Positions 34,234 through 43,874 of a stretch of 64,000 nt of DNA are shown piece by piece. Each line of letters begins with the position of its first letter. Position 1 is the stretch's first letter. This DNA is from Alteromonadales bacterium alter-6D02 (GTDB taxonomy: Bacteria; Pseudomonadota; Gammaproteobacteria; Enterobacterales; Psychrobiaceae), in the NCBI GenBank assembly GCA_002835545.1, contig PIZK01000011.1:1-64000 (forward strand). Reading direction: 5' to 3'. The translations under genes were made by a program, and so were the position numbers. The notes below the pieces were generated by a model. It was not told where the DNA came from. It worked only from the letters and a program-made list of their open reading frames with translations, and did no database searches.

Positions 34234-35628
34234 TTGTTACTGTGGTTTAGAAATGATTTACGAACTCATGATAATCCAGCCTTACATTATTTTTTAAGCG
34301 TACAGCACGCTAAAAAACCTGGGAAGGCTGTTTTTTTTATTTCAAAAAAGCAATGGCAGCAACATCATTGGTCAGCGATAAAAATGGATTTGATCATCAG
34401 GCACGCCTCTGCCTTAGTTGATGAATTAGCTACCTTGGGGATTGAGCTGACATTAGTTCATCTTGATACTTTTTCCGATCAAGTGCAGTACATCATTAGT
34501 GCAGCACAAAAAGACGGGATTGATGAAGTCGTTGCTAATAGTGAAGTTGAATTTAATGAGCAGCAACGCGATTGGACAATAGCACAAGCTGGTGTCAATT
34601 TACGTTTGTTTGAAGCTGATGTTATTGTGCCCAAAGGGCGCATCCTTAATCAAGCTGGACAGATGTTTAAAGTGTTCACTCCTTTTAAGCGAGCTTGGCT
34701 AAAACACCTAAATCAACAGGGATTTGAGTATCTTGGTAAGACACAATCGACAGCGATGCCAACAAGCTTACTTGCCAGCGACTCATCGAATGTAGATAGC
34801 TTAAGTGAGGGGCAATCCAATGCGTGGCCATTAGCGCCTACAGTTGAGCAGACTGTAATGCCGACATTTTTCAATGACAAGTTAGCTAATTACAGTGCGC
34901 AACGAGATATTCCGTCTGTAAAAGGCACTTCTGGTCTTTCTCCCTATCTAGCCGCAGGCCTCATCAGTCCACGTTATGTGTTAATGCAGCTACTCAACAC
35001 AGACCCTGACATATTGTCGGCCCCCGACAGCGCTAATTTCGCGTGGTTAAATGAACTGATTTGGCGTGAATTTTATCGACACCTGTTATTTCATGAGCCA
35101 CGACTGTGTAAGCATCAATCCTTTAATCAAAAATATCAGCATACTCAGTGGCATAATAATGCTGCGCATTTCCAAGCGTGGAAATGTGGAAGGACGGGGT
35201 ATCCTTTGGTTGATGCTGCTATGCGGCAACTTAATCAAACCGGTTGGATGCATAATCGTTTAAGAATGGTGGTAGCAAGCTTTCTAACCAAGCATTTATT
35301 AATTGATTGGCGCTGGGGAGAGCAATACTTTATGGAGCAGCTTATCGATGGTGATTTAGCAGCCAATAATGGTGGCTGGCAATGGGCTGCAAGCACAGGG
35401 TGTGATGCTCAACCTTATTTTCGCATTTTTAATCCGATAAGACAGAGCGAAAGATTTGATCCTAATGGAGATTTCATTCGTATGTATTTACCAGAACTGA
35501 AAGATATCCCTAATAAGGCGATACACTTTCCACATGCTTATTTAGAAAAGTACAATTTAACAGCCTATTGGCCAGCGATTGTCGAGCATAAAGAAGCTAG
35601 GTTAAACGCACTCGCTTTTTATAAATAG
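34234..35628 (+). CDS. phrB: Deoxyribodipyrimidine photolyase
   Basis: Light-driven repair of cyclobutane pyrimidine dimers. The 464-residue protein has the N-terminal antenna domain (LLWFRNDLRTHDNPAL) and the C-terminal FAD domain with TSGLSPYLAAGLISPR, ELIWREFYRHLLFHEP, YPLVDAAMRQLNQTGWMHNRLRMVVASFLTKHLLIDWRWGEQYF, and NNGGWQWAASTGCDAQPYFRIFNP. The Trp-rich pattern and length match class I CPD photolyases. It starts at TTG 34234 behind AAGGAG with a 5-nt spacer. Co-transcription with the ECF sigma and ChrR ties it to photo-oxidative stress. Confidence 0.95.
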   Translation: MLLWFRNDLRTHDNPALHYFLSVQHAKKPGKAVFFISKKQWQQHHWSAIKMDLIIRHASALVDELATLGIELTLVHLDTFSDQVQYIISAAQKDGIDEVVANSEVEFNEQQRDWTIAQAGVNLRLFEADVIVPKGRILNQAGQMFKVFTPFKRAWLKHLNQQGFEYLGKTQSTAMPTSLLASDSSNVDSLSEGQSNAWPLAPTVEQTVMPTFFNDKLANYSAQRDIPSVKGTSGLSPYLAAGLISPRYVLMQLLNTDPDILSAPDSANFAWLNELIWREFYRHLLFHEPRLCKHQSFNQKYQHTQWHNNAAHFQAWKCGRTGYPLVDAAMRQLNQTGWMHNRLRMVVASFLTKHLLIDWRWGEQYFMEQLIDGDLAANNGGWQWAASTGCDAQPYFRIFNPIRQSERFDPNGDFIRMYLPELKDIPNKAIHFPHAYLEKYNLTAYWPAIVEHKEARLNALAFYK

Positions 35629-35686
35629 TGACTTAGCGTTTTTCTCACAATGATAATGGACTTAATGTGTAGGGTAGGTAGATACA

Positions 35687-36145
35687 ATGACTCCGAGAAG
35701 AATAAACCAACAAGCAGAGTGGCCTTTTTGGTTAAAAAATTTTATTGATGTTTATCAAGTCCTCTCAACCGATAATCTGGAGTTGCTCGGGTCTATTTAC
35801 CATAAGGATGTCACTTTCCTTGATCCAATTCATCAAGTTAATGGTCTAGATAACCTACAGCAGTATTTTTCAAACCTTTATCAGAACTTATCTCAATGTG
35901 ACTTTCTTATCACAGATGCCATTGTTGATGGTGATCAAGCGGCGCTCTATTGGCAGATGACGTATACACACCGCTCACTAAATGGTGGGCGAGAGGTGGT
36001 TGTTACAGGAACGTCTCGTATCAAAGGTAAAAATAATAAAGTCATTCATCATCAAGACTATCTCGACGTAGGCGCGATGCTTTATGAGCAACTACCTGTC
36101 ATTGGTCGAGTTATTCAATGGATAAAAGCTAAGGCGGTGAAGTAA
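35687..36145 (+). CDS. SnoaL/NTF2-like protein
   Basis: A 152-residue small cytoplasmic protein with the cone-shaped NTF2-like fold. The region FIDVYQVLSTDNLELLGSIYHKDVTFLDPIHQVNGLDNLQQYFSNLYQNL is typical of SnoaL-like domains, and YWQMTYTHRSLNGGREVVVTGTSRIKGKNNKVIHHQDYLDVGAMLYEQLP follows. It is regularly encoded with the SDR, FAD oxidoreductase, DUF1365 and cyclopropane synthase genes in ChrR operons. The substrate is unknown; it may act on a modified lipid. It touches the SDR gene end-to-start. Confidence 0.85.
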   Translation: MTPRRINQQAEWPFWLKNFIDVYQVLSTDNLELLGSIYHKDVTFLDPIHQVNGLDNLQQYFSNLYQNLSQCDFLITDAIVDGDQAALYWQMTYTHRSLNGGREVVVTGTSRIKGKNNKVIHHQDYLDVGAMLYEQLPVIGRVIQWIKAKAVK

Positions 36146-36867
36146 TGGCTGATAATATGGTGTTAATTACCGGAGCAACATCGGGTATCGGAGCGGCCTT
36201 AGTAGATGAATACCTTGCTAAGAGTGATAAAGTGATAGCTTGTGGACGAAGTCAGCAAAAAATGGCAGCACTGGACACTCGAGTGTATCAGCAATGCTTA
36301 TTTGATATCACAGACTCTGATGCAGTCGCACAGGTTGCGAGTGAGGTTGCAACGCTTGATATTTTAATCTTAAACGCGGGCGATTGCCGCTACATCGACG
36401 ATGTGATCAAGTTTGACCATCAGGCGTTTAGCGCAATCATTGCCACTAATCTAACCGCGCTCGGAACCTTGTTGGCAGCCTTTCTACCTAAGGTAAAGCG
36501 CGGAGGGCAAGTTGTGTTTGTGAGCTCTAGCGCGACTATTTTACCTTTTCCTCGTAGCGAGGCTTATGGCGCTTCAAAAGCTGGGGCGGATTACTTGGCC
36601 AATAGCCTGCGCCTAGACTTACTTGAACACGATATCGGTGTGACCTTAGTTCACCCAGGCTTTGTTAGTACTCCTTTAACCGATAAAAACACCTTTGATA
36701 TGCCATTTATGATCACCAGCCAAGAGGCGGCTAAGCGCATAGTGAAGGGCGTGAACCAACGCAAAGCGTATCTCCATTTCCCCAAGCGGTTAACTTGGCT
36801 TTTAAAGTTCTTTTCAATACTCCCTGCGGGGCTTTGGCAAAAATTAATTATTAGGAATAACCCATGA
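36145..36867 (+). CDS. Short-chain dehydrogenase/reductase
   Basis: A 240-residue NAD(P)-dependent SDR. The nucleotide-binding motif is TGATSGIG (residues 8-15), the NAG motif is LNAGD, and the catalytic triad is Ser in VSSSATILP with Tyr and Lys in YGASKAGAD. It overlaps the preceding stop by 1 bp and the following FAD gene by 4 bp, so it is translationally coupled. In this operon it likely handles a lipid or aldehyde intermediate made by the neighbouring FAD enzyme and methyltransferase; the substrate is not known. Confidence 0.92.
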   Translation: MADNMVLITGATSGIGAALVDEYLAKSDKVIACGRSQQKMAALDTRVYQQCLFDITDSDAVAQVASEVATLDILILNAGDCRYIDDVIKFDHQAFSAIIATNLTALGTLLAAFLPKVKRGGQVVFVSSSATILPFPRSEAYGASKAGADYLANSLRLDLLEHDIGVTLVHPGFVSTPLTDKNTFDMPFMITSQEAAKRIVKGVNQRKAYLHFPKRLTWLLKFFSILPAGLWQKLIIRNNP

Positions 36868-38147
36868 CACAATCCATGAAGAAAATTGCCATCATTGGCT
36901 CTGGAATTTCGGGACTAACAACGGCTTATCTGCTCTCAAAAAAGTATCAGGTCAGTGTGTTTGAAAAAAATGATTATATCGGCGGACACACCGCCACCGT
37001 TGATGTTGAAAAGTCTGGTCGCACTTATGCGATAGATACTGGCTTTATCGTGTTTAATAACAAAACCTATCCTAATTTTTTGGCGCTTTTATCTGAGATT
37101 GGTATTGGAAAACAAGCGACAGAGATGAGCTTTTCAGTGCATAACTGCAACACTGGTTTAGAATATAACGGACACAATTTAAATACACTATTCGCTCAGC
37201 GCCGTAATATCTTAAACCCTAAATTTTGGATGTTGGTCAAAGAGATACTAAGGTTTAACAAAGCTTGCAAGGCGATATTTAGTCAAAACAGTTATAAGGT
37301 CGATTATACGTTAGGGGCTTTTTTAAAAGACAATGGCTTTAGTGACTTCTTTGCTGAGCATTATATCTTACCCATGGGAGCGGCAATTTGGTCAAGCTCG
37401 TTGACCGAAATGGAAGGCTTTGAATTTCGATTCTTTGTGCAGTTTTTCCATAACCACGGCCTATTGAATATTGCGGACCGCCCGCAATGGTATGTGATCC
37501 CTCAAGGATCGCGTAGCTATTTAGCCCCATTGTGTCAGCCGTTCAAAGACAATATTCATTTAAATGCAGATATTAGCCATATTGAGCGTCAAGCCGACAG
37601 TGTCACCCTCAGCTTTAACGACGGTTCAACGCAAATATTTGATGAGGTTGTATTAGCTTGTCATTCGGACCAAGCACTAGGTTTACTAAGAGATGCAAGT
37701 GAGGATGAACAACAAGTGCTTTCTGCCATGCCTTACAGCACTAATTCAGTGGTTCTTCATACTGATGATAGTTTATTGCCAGTGCGTAAAAAAGCGTGGG
37801 CGAGCTGGAATTATCAACTGAGTGAAGACCGGGCTAAAGCCGCCAGTGTCACATACAATATGAATATTCTACAAGGAATTGAAAGCAATGATACTTTCTG
37901 TGTTACGTTAAATCAGAAGGAGGCGATAAACCCAGACAGTATTTTACGGGAATTTACTTATCATCACCCAATATTTTCCGAGCAATCGATTAAGGCGCAG
38001 CAAAAACGATCGTTAATTTGTGGTCACAATCGTACCCATTTCGCAGGTGCATACTGGCACAATGGGTTTCATGAAGACGGTGTTCGTAGCGCTGTTGAAG
38101 TGGCCGAACGCTTTGACTGCTTCTTAGCACAACGACCAAAGGGATAG
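36864..38147 (+). CDS. FAD-dependent oxidoreductase (amine-oxidase/desaturase-like)
   Basis: A 427-residue flavoprotein. The N-terminal Rossmann motif IAIIGSGISGLTTAYLLSKKYQVSVFEKNDYIGGHTATVD binds FAD, and the C-terminal motif HFAGAYWHNGFHEDGVRSAVEVAERF closes the site. This COG2907-type protein is always found with DUF1365 and a cyclopropane-type synthase. In related bacteria the set is implicated in making modified (furan or cyclopropane) fatty acids under ChrR/sigma control. It should act at the inner face of the membrane on phospholipid-bound acyl chains, by inference. Confidence 0.9.
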   Translation: MTQSMKKIAIIGSGISGLTTAYLLSKKYQVSVFEKNDYIGGHTATVDVEKSGRTYAIDTGFIVFNNKTYPNFLALLSEIGIGKQATEMSFSVHNCNTGLEYNGHNLNTLFAQRRNILNPKFWMLVKEILRFNKACKAIFSQNSYKVDYTLGAFLKDNGFSDFFAEHYILPMGAAIWSSSLTEMEGFEFRFFVQFFHNHGLLNIADRPQWYVIPQGSRSYLAPLCQPFKDNIHLNADISHIERQADSVTLSFNDGSTQIFDEVVLACHSDQALGLLRDASEDEQQVLSAMPYSTNSVVLHTDDSLLPVRKKAWASWNYQLSEDRAKAASVTYNMNILQGIESNDTFCVTLNQKEAINPDSILREFTYHHPIFSEQSIKAQQKRSLICGHNRTHFAGAYWHNGFHEDGVRSAVEVAERFDCFLAQRPKG

Positions 38148-38157
38148 AGAGGTCATT

Positions 38158-38931
38158 ATGTCAGCCCTATTTGCTAATAGTCAGATTTATGTCGGGCGTG
38201 TATTTCACCAGCGCTTTACCCCTAAAAAGCATCGCTTTGATTACTCATTATATATGTTGGGCTTGGACGTGGATGATGTTGAAGGAGCAACAAAGGGGTT
38301 AGGCTTGTTTGGGTTTAACTTATTCCATCCATTACGTTTTGTTGAAAAAGATTATGTTAACGGTGAACCTTTTTCGTTAAGTCAACGTATTAAGAATAAA
38401 GTGCAGCAACTCCAAGGGCACAAGGATATCGCAAAAATTGTCATGCTGGTTCAAGTCAGATGTTTTGGGATTTATTTTAGCCCAGTCAACTTTTACTTTT
38501 GTTATGACAGCAATAATCAATGCAGCCAGATGTTGGCTGAAGTGAGCAACACCCCTTGGAATGAGCGGCATTATTATTTAGTCGACTTACGCAGTGATGA
38601 TAAAGAAAAAGTGACGGATAAAGTATTTCAAGTGTCACCTTTTATGGACTTAAACATGGCGTATTTTTGGCAAGTTAAACCGCCATCACCGGATGGTAAA
38701 TTAATGGTTAAAATTGAAAATAAACGGGCAGAGGTTGGCGACGCATCAATGACAAAACTATTTGATGCTAGCTTGGTCATGAAGCAACAAGCGTTTACTC
38801 GGAAAAACCTCTTTCGCGTATGGTGCCAACTGCCATTGATGACCCTAAAAGTGGTCGCTAGCATCTATTGGCAAGCATTAAAGTTATTGATAAAACGCGT
38901 TCCCTTTATTGGCTATCAAAAAGCAAGTTAA
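38158..38931 (+). CDS. DUF1365 family protein
   Basis: A 257-residue protein of DUF1365 (COG3496). Conserved stretches are YVGRVFHQRFTPKKHRFDYSLYMLGLDVDDV at the N-terminus, RCFGIYFSPVNFYFCYD, EVSNTPWNERHYYLVD, and KVFQVSPFMDLNMAYFW. No catalytic residue set is established to my knowledge; it may help the adjacent FAD enzyme and methyltransferase on acyl chains. The FAD gene stops 10 bp before it and cfa-like follows after 35 bp. Confidence 0.9.
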   Translation: MSALFANSQIYVGRVFHQRFTPKKHRFDYSLYMLGLDVDDVEGATKGLGLFGFNLFHPLRFVEKDYVNGEPFSLSQRIKNKVQQLQGHKDIAKIVMLVQVRCFGIYFSPVNFYFCYDSNNQCSQMLAEVSNTPWNERHYYLVDLRSDDKEKVTDKVFQVSPFMDLNMAYFWQVKPPSPDGKLMVKIENKRAEVGDASMTKLFDASLVMKQQAFTRKNLFRVWCQLPLMTLKVVASIYWQALKLLIKRVPFIGYQKAS

Positions 38932-38966
38932 TCATTCAGGTATCATAAGAATATTAGGAATTTATT

Positions 38967-40193
38967 ATGGAACAAGCACAAACAATCAATGTATTAAATA
39001 CCGCTAGTTGGATAGACAAGCGCAGCAGAGCCATGGTGCATTCGGTGTTAGCTAACCTACCTTACGGTCAGTTGGAAATTGTTGAAGGCACAACCCATAC
39101 CTTTCTTCCTGAAAACTCGGATTCGACTCAAATTAAAGCAAAAATCCATGTGCATGATATCACTATGTATCGCGATTTTATTAAAGGGGGCAGTATCGGT
39201 GCCGCTGAAGCATATATTGCAGGGAAGTGGACGAGTGGAAATTTAACTCAAGTTATCCGAATTTTTGCTAAAGCCCAACAAGAAACAGACCGTTTAGAAG
39301 CGAAAAGAACCTTACTTAATCGATTCAAGAATGTCATTAGTCATTGGCAAAACAGAAATACACAATCAGGGTCAAAACGAAATATTTTAGCCCACTACGA
39401 TTTAGGCAATGAGCTTTATCAGCGCTTTTTAGATCCTCAAATGATGTACTCATCCGCTATCTACCCTACCGAAGAAGCAACACTGGACCAAGCGCAGCTT
39501 CATAAGCTAGAAACCATTTGTCAGCGCCTGTCATTAAAAGAGTCGGATCACCTGCTGGAAATAGGCACGGGGTGGGGTGGTTTAGCCATTTTTGCTGCTC
39601 AGCGTTATGGTTGCCGCGTGACCACAACAACAATTTCTGATGCGCAGCATGCTTATGCCAAGGAGCGTATTGAAAAATTAGGCTTGAAAGAACAAATCAC
39701 TTTGCTCAAAAAAGATTACCGTGAACTCACTGGTCACTTTGACAAGGTAGTATCGATTGAAATGATTGAAGCTGTTGGCTACGAGTTTTTACCAAGCTTT
39801 TTTAAACAGTGTAACGACCGATTGGTTAAAGGCGGAAAATTGTTAATTCAATCAATTACCATCGCTGACCAACGCTTTGACTATTATAAAAATAATGTTG
39901 ATTTCATTCAGCGTTATATTTTCCCTGGCGGTTTTCTACCCTCAATCAATGTGCTTAATAATCACCTAACACAGCACAGTGAATTAGTGATTGAAAGTAT
40001 AGATGACATTGGCCTGGATTATGCTAAAACCCTCGCTCATTGGCGCGAGAAGTTTCTAGCCGCTTGGCCAGAGTTGGTAACGCTTGGTTATGACGAGACT
40101 TTTAAACGTCTGTGGTTATATTATCTCGCTTACTGTGAAGGGGCATTTTTAGAGCGCTCGACCAGTACGGTTCACCTTGTAGCAAGGAAATAG
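38967..40193 (+). CDS. cfa: Cyclopropane-fatty-acyl-phospholipid synthase family methyltransferase
   Basis: A 408-residue SAM-dependent methyltransferase that transfers a methylene or methyl group to unsaturated phospholipid acyl chains. The SAM site is LLEIGTGWGGLAIFAAQRYGCRVTTTTIS, preceded by the Cfa region SKRNILAHYDLGNELYQRFLDPQMMYSSAIY. VVSIEMIEAVGYEFLPSFF and QSITIADQRFDYYKNNVDFIQRYIFPGG, with the bicarbonate-binding region, are also typical. Cfa proteins with a ChrR sigma operon can make methylated furan fatty acid precursors, so plain cyclopropanation is not certain. It ends 1 bp before the lipocalin gene. Confidence 0.92.
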   Translation: MEQAQTINVLNTASWIDKRSRAMVHSVLANLPYGQLEIVEGTTHTFLPENSDSTQIKAKIHVHDITMYRDFIKGGSIGAAEAYIAGKWTSGNLTQVIRIFAKAQQETDRLEAKRTLLNRFKNVISHWQNRNTQSGSKRNILAHYDLGNELYQRFLDPQMMYSSAIYPTEEATLDQAQLHKLETICQRLSLKESDHLLEIGTGWGGLAIFAAQRYGCRVTTTTISDAQHAYAKERIEKLGLKEQITLLKKDYRELTGHFDKVVSIEMIEAVGYEFLPSFFKQCNDRLVKGGKLLIQSITIADQRFDYYKNNVDFIQRYIFPGGFLPSINVLNNHLTQHSELVIESIDDIGLDYAKTLAHWREKFLAAWPELVTLGYDETFKRLWLYYLAYCEGAFLERSTSTVHLVARK

Positions 40194-40730
40194 ATGATGA
40201 TTAAAGCATTAATGTCACTGTTGTTTTTAGTCAGTCTTGTTGGTTGTACTGGGCTTCCCGATGGGGTGAGTCCGGTAAAGAACTTCAACCTTGAGAAGTA
40301 TCAAGGAAAATGGTTTGAGATTGCACGACTTGATCATTCATTCGAGCGTGGCCTTGAACAAATTACTGCACAATACACAATAAAGCAAAACGGTGATGTT
40401 GAAGTGATTAATCGAGGTTTTTCAACAGCAGATAAGCAATGGCAACAAGCAACAGGGGTGGCTAAGTTTGTTGAAACTAGCGATATTGGTTATCTCAAAG
40501 TTTCATTTTTTAGGCCCTTTTATGGTTCTTATATTATCTTTGGTCTTGATGATGACTACCAACACGCCTTTGTTTCCGGGCCGGATACCTCGTATTTATG
40601 GTTTTTATCTCGTACTACAACACCACCTCCTAAAGTGATGCAACAATTTATCACTCAAGCGTCGGCGTTAGGCTTTGACGTGGATAAACTTATTTATCCA
40701 GCGCACCCCTTACCCTTGTCGGATAAGTAA
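40194..40730 (+). CDS. blc: Outer-membrane lipocalin (Blc-like)
   Basis: A 178-residue bacterial lipocalin with lipobox LVSLVGC (signal MMIKALMSLLFLVSLVGC). The lipocalin signature GKWFEIARLDHSFERGLEQITAQYTIKQNGDVEVINRGF and the downstream YLKVSFFRPFYGSYIIFGLDDDYQHAFVSGPDTSYLWFLSRTT are clear. It binds fatty acids or lysophospholipids at the inner face of the outer membrane. It is the last gene of the sigma/ChrR operon and fits a membrane-lipid repair role. Confidence 0.93.
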   Translation: MMIKALMSLLFLVSLVGCTGLPDGVSPVKNFNLEKYQGKWFEIARLDHSFERGLEQITAQYTIKQNGDVEVINRGFSTADKQWQQATGVAKFVETSDIGYLKVSFFRPFYGSYIIFGLDDDYQHAFVSGPDTSYLWFLSRTTTPPPKVMQQFITQASALGFDVDKLIYPAHPLPLSDK

Positions 40731-40842
40731 GATTAGATGAATGAAGGCCGAGAAAACGACGAGACTGGAAGGGGAAGACGTTAAGCGATGAAAGTATTTA
40801 GTCAATCGCTTCAGTGAAGATCTGAAGCGATTTATTTTAAGG

Positions 40843-41157
40843 CTATTCTTGGTGGTCTTCAGCTTCTTCTCGTACTATGCGGTTACGTACAGCCGGTTTA
40901 ACCATAATTTCGATATAGAATGATTCAAGCTCCAACCGCTCAGCTTCATCGATATGCTTGTTAATTGTTGAGATATGAATAGGCTCAGCCTGAGTTTCGT
41001 CCACACCATATTTACAATCAAAGTCCCAATAATCGACACCTTCGGGTAACTTCTTATTACGCTCACGCTTGATGTACTTTTTGATGTCATATTTAATCGA
41101 CTCCACCAAACGGGCGAGGTTTAATTTAGGGTGGGATAATACAAAGGTCTTTTTCAT
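40843..41157 (-). CDS. DUF6172 family protein
   Basis: A 104-residue, highly charged cytoplasmic protein. The pattern MKKTFVLSHPKLNLARLVESIKYDIKKYIKRERNKKLPEGVDYWDFDCKYG is that of the small family DUF6172, which is widespread in gammaproteobacteria. Function unknown. It is a lone gene, convergent with the lipocalin. Confidence 0.8.
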   Translation of the reverse strand: MKKTFVLSHPKLNLARLVESIKYDIKKYIKRERNKKLPEGVDYWDFDCKYGVDETQAEPIHISTINKHIDEAERLELESFYIEIMVKPAVRNRIVREEAEDHQE

Positions 41158-41566
41158 CTATTACGATTCTACTTATTTAAATTTTATGAATACTGCGATT
41201 ACATTCAGCCTTCAGGAAAGGTTGATGTCTAAAGCTCATTATACCGAATTTATGATTGATTCATCTTCTTTTTCGTTCGGGTGGTTGGCTGGGCGATGCT
41301 AGGGTCTTCCGGCCAGTAATGATTTGTAATAATAGGTTGTATAGTATATTGACGCTCAATTAAGTCTTCTATAACAACATGTTTAGGTGAAAAATAATGA
41401 ATCATGATTGACAGTTGATATGGCCCATGTAGTTTGACAAAAAGAGCCCTAATATTGACATACTTAACTAGTAGATTGACACATTATTCCATATCTAGCT
41501 CGTTTAACAGTTCGAGTCTTGTTCATAAGTGTTTCTAATAGTTAAGGTATCAGCTGATTTCTAATC
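41158..41566. other. Intergenic region, no gene seen
   Basis: About 400 bp of AT-rich DNA with no supported frame. Its left end holds the promoter of the DUF6172 gene. From about here the base composition drops, marking the start of accessory DNA. Confidence 0.4.
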
Positions 41567-42154
41567 TTATTTTGGCACTAAGCTAATAATGTTAGTCTGC
41601 TTGAAGTTAGTCCAATAATTACTTATTTTTATTATTTCAAATAGGTCTTCATCGGGTATCAATATGAGCTCCTCTTTAGTATATCCATTAAGGCTGTCTA
41701 TTAGAGAAGTAAACAAATTGAGCATCTCATGGTGTTCAATAAAACACTCACTTGACAGTTCCGCCAAACTGATACATTCAAAATGTTCTATGTATGTTTT
41801 TAACACCCCTCGTAATTGTGACTCCTTTTGAAGACTTAAGCTTCCAAAAGGCGTTACCTGTAGTAGATGAAGGGGCTTTGCTAGTAGTTGGGTGTTTTTA
41901 AACTGTGAGGGAAATTCGGAGCTTTCCCCATCAATACAAGATAAAAAGTCGATAACCTTCTGGACTTCCAATTGATGAATTTCCGCAATGTCGCATACTG
42001 AATGTCCTGAATAAAAGTATACTGTGTCATACACTTCATTCATCAAAGAGTTACATTCAGAGCAAGTTATAGGGGAACTTTGAGAAGAAGCTAGACTAAT
42101 GTTTAGTGATAATAAATCGGCAGAATGCCTAACGCTACAGAAAGAACAATGCAT
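41567..42154 (-). CDS. Unknown protein with N-terminal zinc-ribbon-like cysteines
   Basis: A 195-residue protein. CSFC near the start and CSEC at about residue 31 form a likely four-Cys zinc site (MHCSFCSVRHSAD, then ITCSECNSLMNEVYD). The rest is hydrophilic and alpha-helical in appearance, with many Leu and Glu residues. No family recognised. No neighbour in the same operon: the next gene is 170 bp upstream on the same strand. The AT-rich composition suggests accessory DNA. Confidence 0.5.
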   Translation of the reverse strand: MHCSFCSVRHSADLLSLNISLASSQSSPITCSECNSLMNEVYDTVYFYSGHSVCDIAEIHQLEVQKVIDFLSCIDGESSEFPSQFKNTQLLAKPLHLLQVTPFGSLSLQKESQLRGVLKTYIEHFECISLAELSSECFIEHHEMLNLFTSLIDSLNGYTKEELILIPDEDLFEIIKISNYWTNFKQTNIISLVPK

Positions 42155-42324
42155 AATAATCTCCAGGCAATCAAAGGCCCACCAAACGCCTTGTTGCTAT
42201 TAATCATTACAAATTGTCACGGATGCTCGGCTTCGTCGTATCTTGGGTAGGCACAGGCTGTCCGCACAGCCAAAAAATATAAAACTTTAAGATAGCGACT
42301 AGTTTAATAGTATTTCAATTAAAT

Positions 42325-42750
42325 CTAAAGATTGTCGATAATTTTCTTTAGATCATTTTCTGGAATATTGAGTAAAGTCGAAACTACTGTTTGAGTATCA
42401 AAGCTCTTCAAGTATTCGATTGCACTTATTGTTATGTTCCATCTATCCCAGTTCGATTGGATTGTGATTGCTACTTCAACTGGATTAGATAACTCAATTA
42501 ATTGTTTTGACTCCTCCGTAAGTGAGCCTGAATCGGCTGCTCTTTTCAAAAGGTCCCACGACTTATAATTATAAAAGTCTATGGCAATGGTTCTTTGAGC
42601 TTGATTTAGTTTGCAGCCTGTAAGGTTGGCTAACCTTCTTGCTTGCTTCTTTAATATCTTTACGGATTGAGAATTTTCTTCAGGCACTACGAATCTCCAA
42701 AAGCACCGAAAAATCCACAGCATTTTCGATACATCAGAAATAAGTAGCAA
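42325..42750 (-). CDS. Small unknown protein
   Basis: A protein of up to 141 residues. The segment SVKILKKQARRLANLTGCKLNQAQRTIAIDFYNYKSWDLLKRA resembles a short N-terminal domain seen in many plasmid- and island-encoded proteins (arranged as KxxAKxLA....L....AQ..iA...GyksWd.L), whose role is unclear. The hydrophobic first 20 residues (MLLISDVSKMLWIFRCFWRF) are unusual, and the real start may be a later codon near residue 21. Function unknown. Confidence 0.45.
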   Translation of the reverse strand: MLLISDVSKMLWIFRCFWRFVVPEENSQSVKILKKQARRLANLTGCKLNQAQRTIAIDFYNYKSWDLLKRAADSGSLTEESKQLIELSNPVEVAITIQSNWDRWNITISAIEYLKSFDTQTVVSTLLNIPENDLKKIIDNL

Positions 42751-43106
42751 TCTAATTAAGGATGGGCTTTCGCTTCGTTTTTGTGGTCACTGGCCGCCAT
42801 CACGACCTTGAAAGTTCTTATATAACAAGAGCAATCTTACCTTTTAATAATGCGCGTTGATATACCCGTAAGCCTGATTGAGCAGCATTTAGTCTTTGCT
42901 TGTCGCATACTTGAATGTTACTAACAGTTAATTCTAAATAAAAATATTCACTCTCAATATATGGTTAACTCAAATAATCAGATCATATCTGATGTAAATT
43001 AAACGACCATTAGATTTACAGTCTTGCAGTTAATGTAAATGTTTCAAAGGATGATAGTAGCTATGTAAAGGAACGCGTAAAGTTATCTTTGTAAAGGCTT
43101 GATACT

Positions 43107-43155
43107 GGTTCGCCCTCAGTTTCCTAGAAAGTGTCAAGGAAACTGGGGGCGAACC
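43107..43155. repeat. Inverted repeat with 19-bp arms
   Basis: GGTTCGCCCTCAGTTTCCT (43107-43125) pairs with its reverse complement at 43137-43155 with a single difference that makes a G-U pair in RNA. The 11-nt loop is AGAAAGTGTCA. No T run follows, so it may be a transcript-stabilising hairpin or a small mobile-element end. Confidence 0.7.
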
Positions 43156-43336
43156 ATACGTTTATTTTACAAAGGGATATTTATTTTTGTTCATAGCATC
43201 TCTTTTTATTTCATTATTCTAAATATCAAATGCCTACGAATTCGGGGGGGAGGGAAAGGTCACTCCACGTATAGACTTTTCAGGCATGCCGAAATTAACC
43301 AATTTTAGATAGCTCATTTTTAGCCACTAAATACTC

Positions 43337-43363
43337 GCAATTGAAAATAATTGTTTCAATTGC
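43337..43363. repeat. Inverted repeat with 10-bp arms
   Basis: GCAATTGAAA (43337-43346) and TTTCAATTGC (43354-43363) form a perfect palindrome with a 7-nt centre. Possible regulator binding site. Confidence 0.5.
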
Positions 43364-43547
43364 TTAGACGTAAGCGTTGAGTAAGCAACAAAACACTGCG
43401 AGAAAAATATACAATGTACAATCCGTAGTTGGGAATCATTACTGTGCTTTCACGGATTAGAAAGCAGAATGAATTATAGAAGGTGTTGCTATTATAGTGC
43501 TGTTTTTTAAGGTTTTTTCTTAAAGTTTAAACAAGAATAAATTTACT

Positions 43548-43577
43548 CAACGTAATTAGATATATCTAATTACGTTG
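43548..43577. promoter_or_regulatory. 30-bp perfect palindrome upstream of the lanthipeptide operon
   Basis: CAACGTAATTAGATA and its exact reverse complement lie back to back without spacer, 385 bp before the first cluster gene. A 30-bp perfect palindrome with no loop is a poor RNA hairpin terminator and better fits a dimeric regulator site or a cruciform. Confidence 0.55.
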
Positions 43578-43874
43578 AAATGCTTACATCACAAAACGGA
43601 GATATAACTCCAATGACTGTTATCACCTGGAGAATATAGTTAGAAACACTACGAACGGCTAGAAAGTGCCTAGTCAATTAGTCGTAGTTCACTGTTATGT
43701 CGTGACGTTTTTTATAATAACAATCCCAACATCTAATCATTTACAGCAATCACCGTGAAAGACAATGGAACAGTGTCTTTTAGACTATCTTTTGTATTGT
43801 CTAAAGCGCTTACTTGTAAGCTACTAAGGGAGTAGTGGAATTATAAGCATAAAATCAACTTTTAATAATTTCTA

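Noticed and set aside
43099-43308. 69-codon frame in the lanthipeptide leader region
   Set aside because: It runs through a hairpin and has no coding or family signal.
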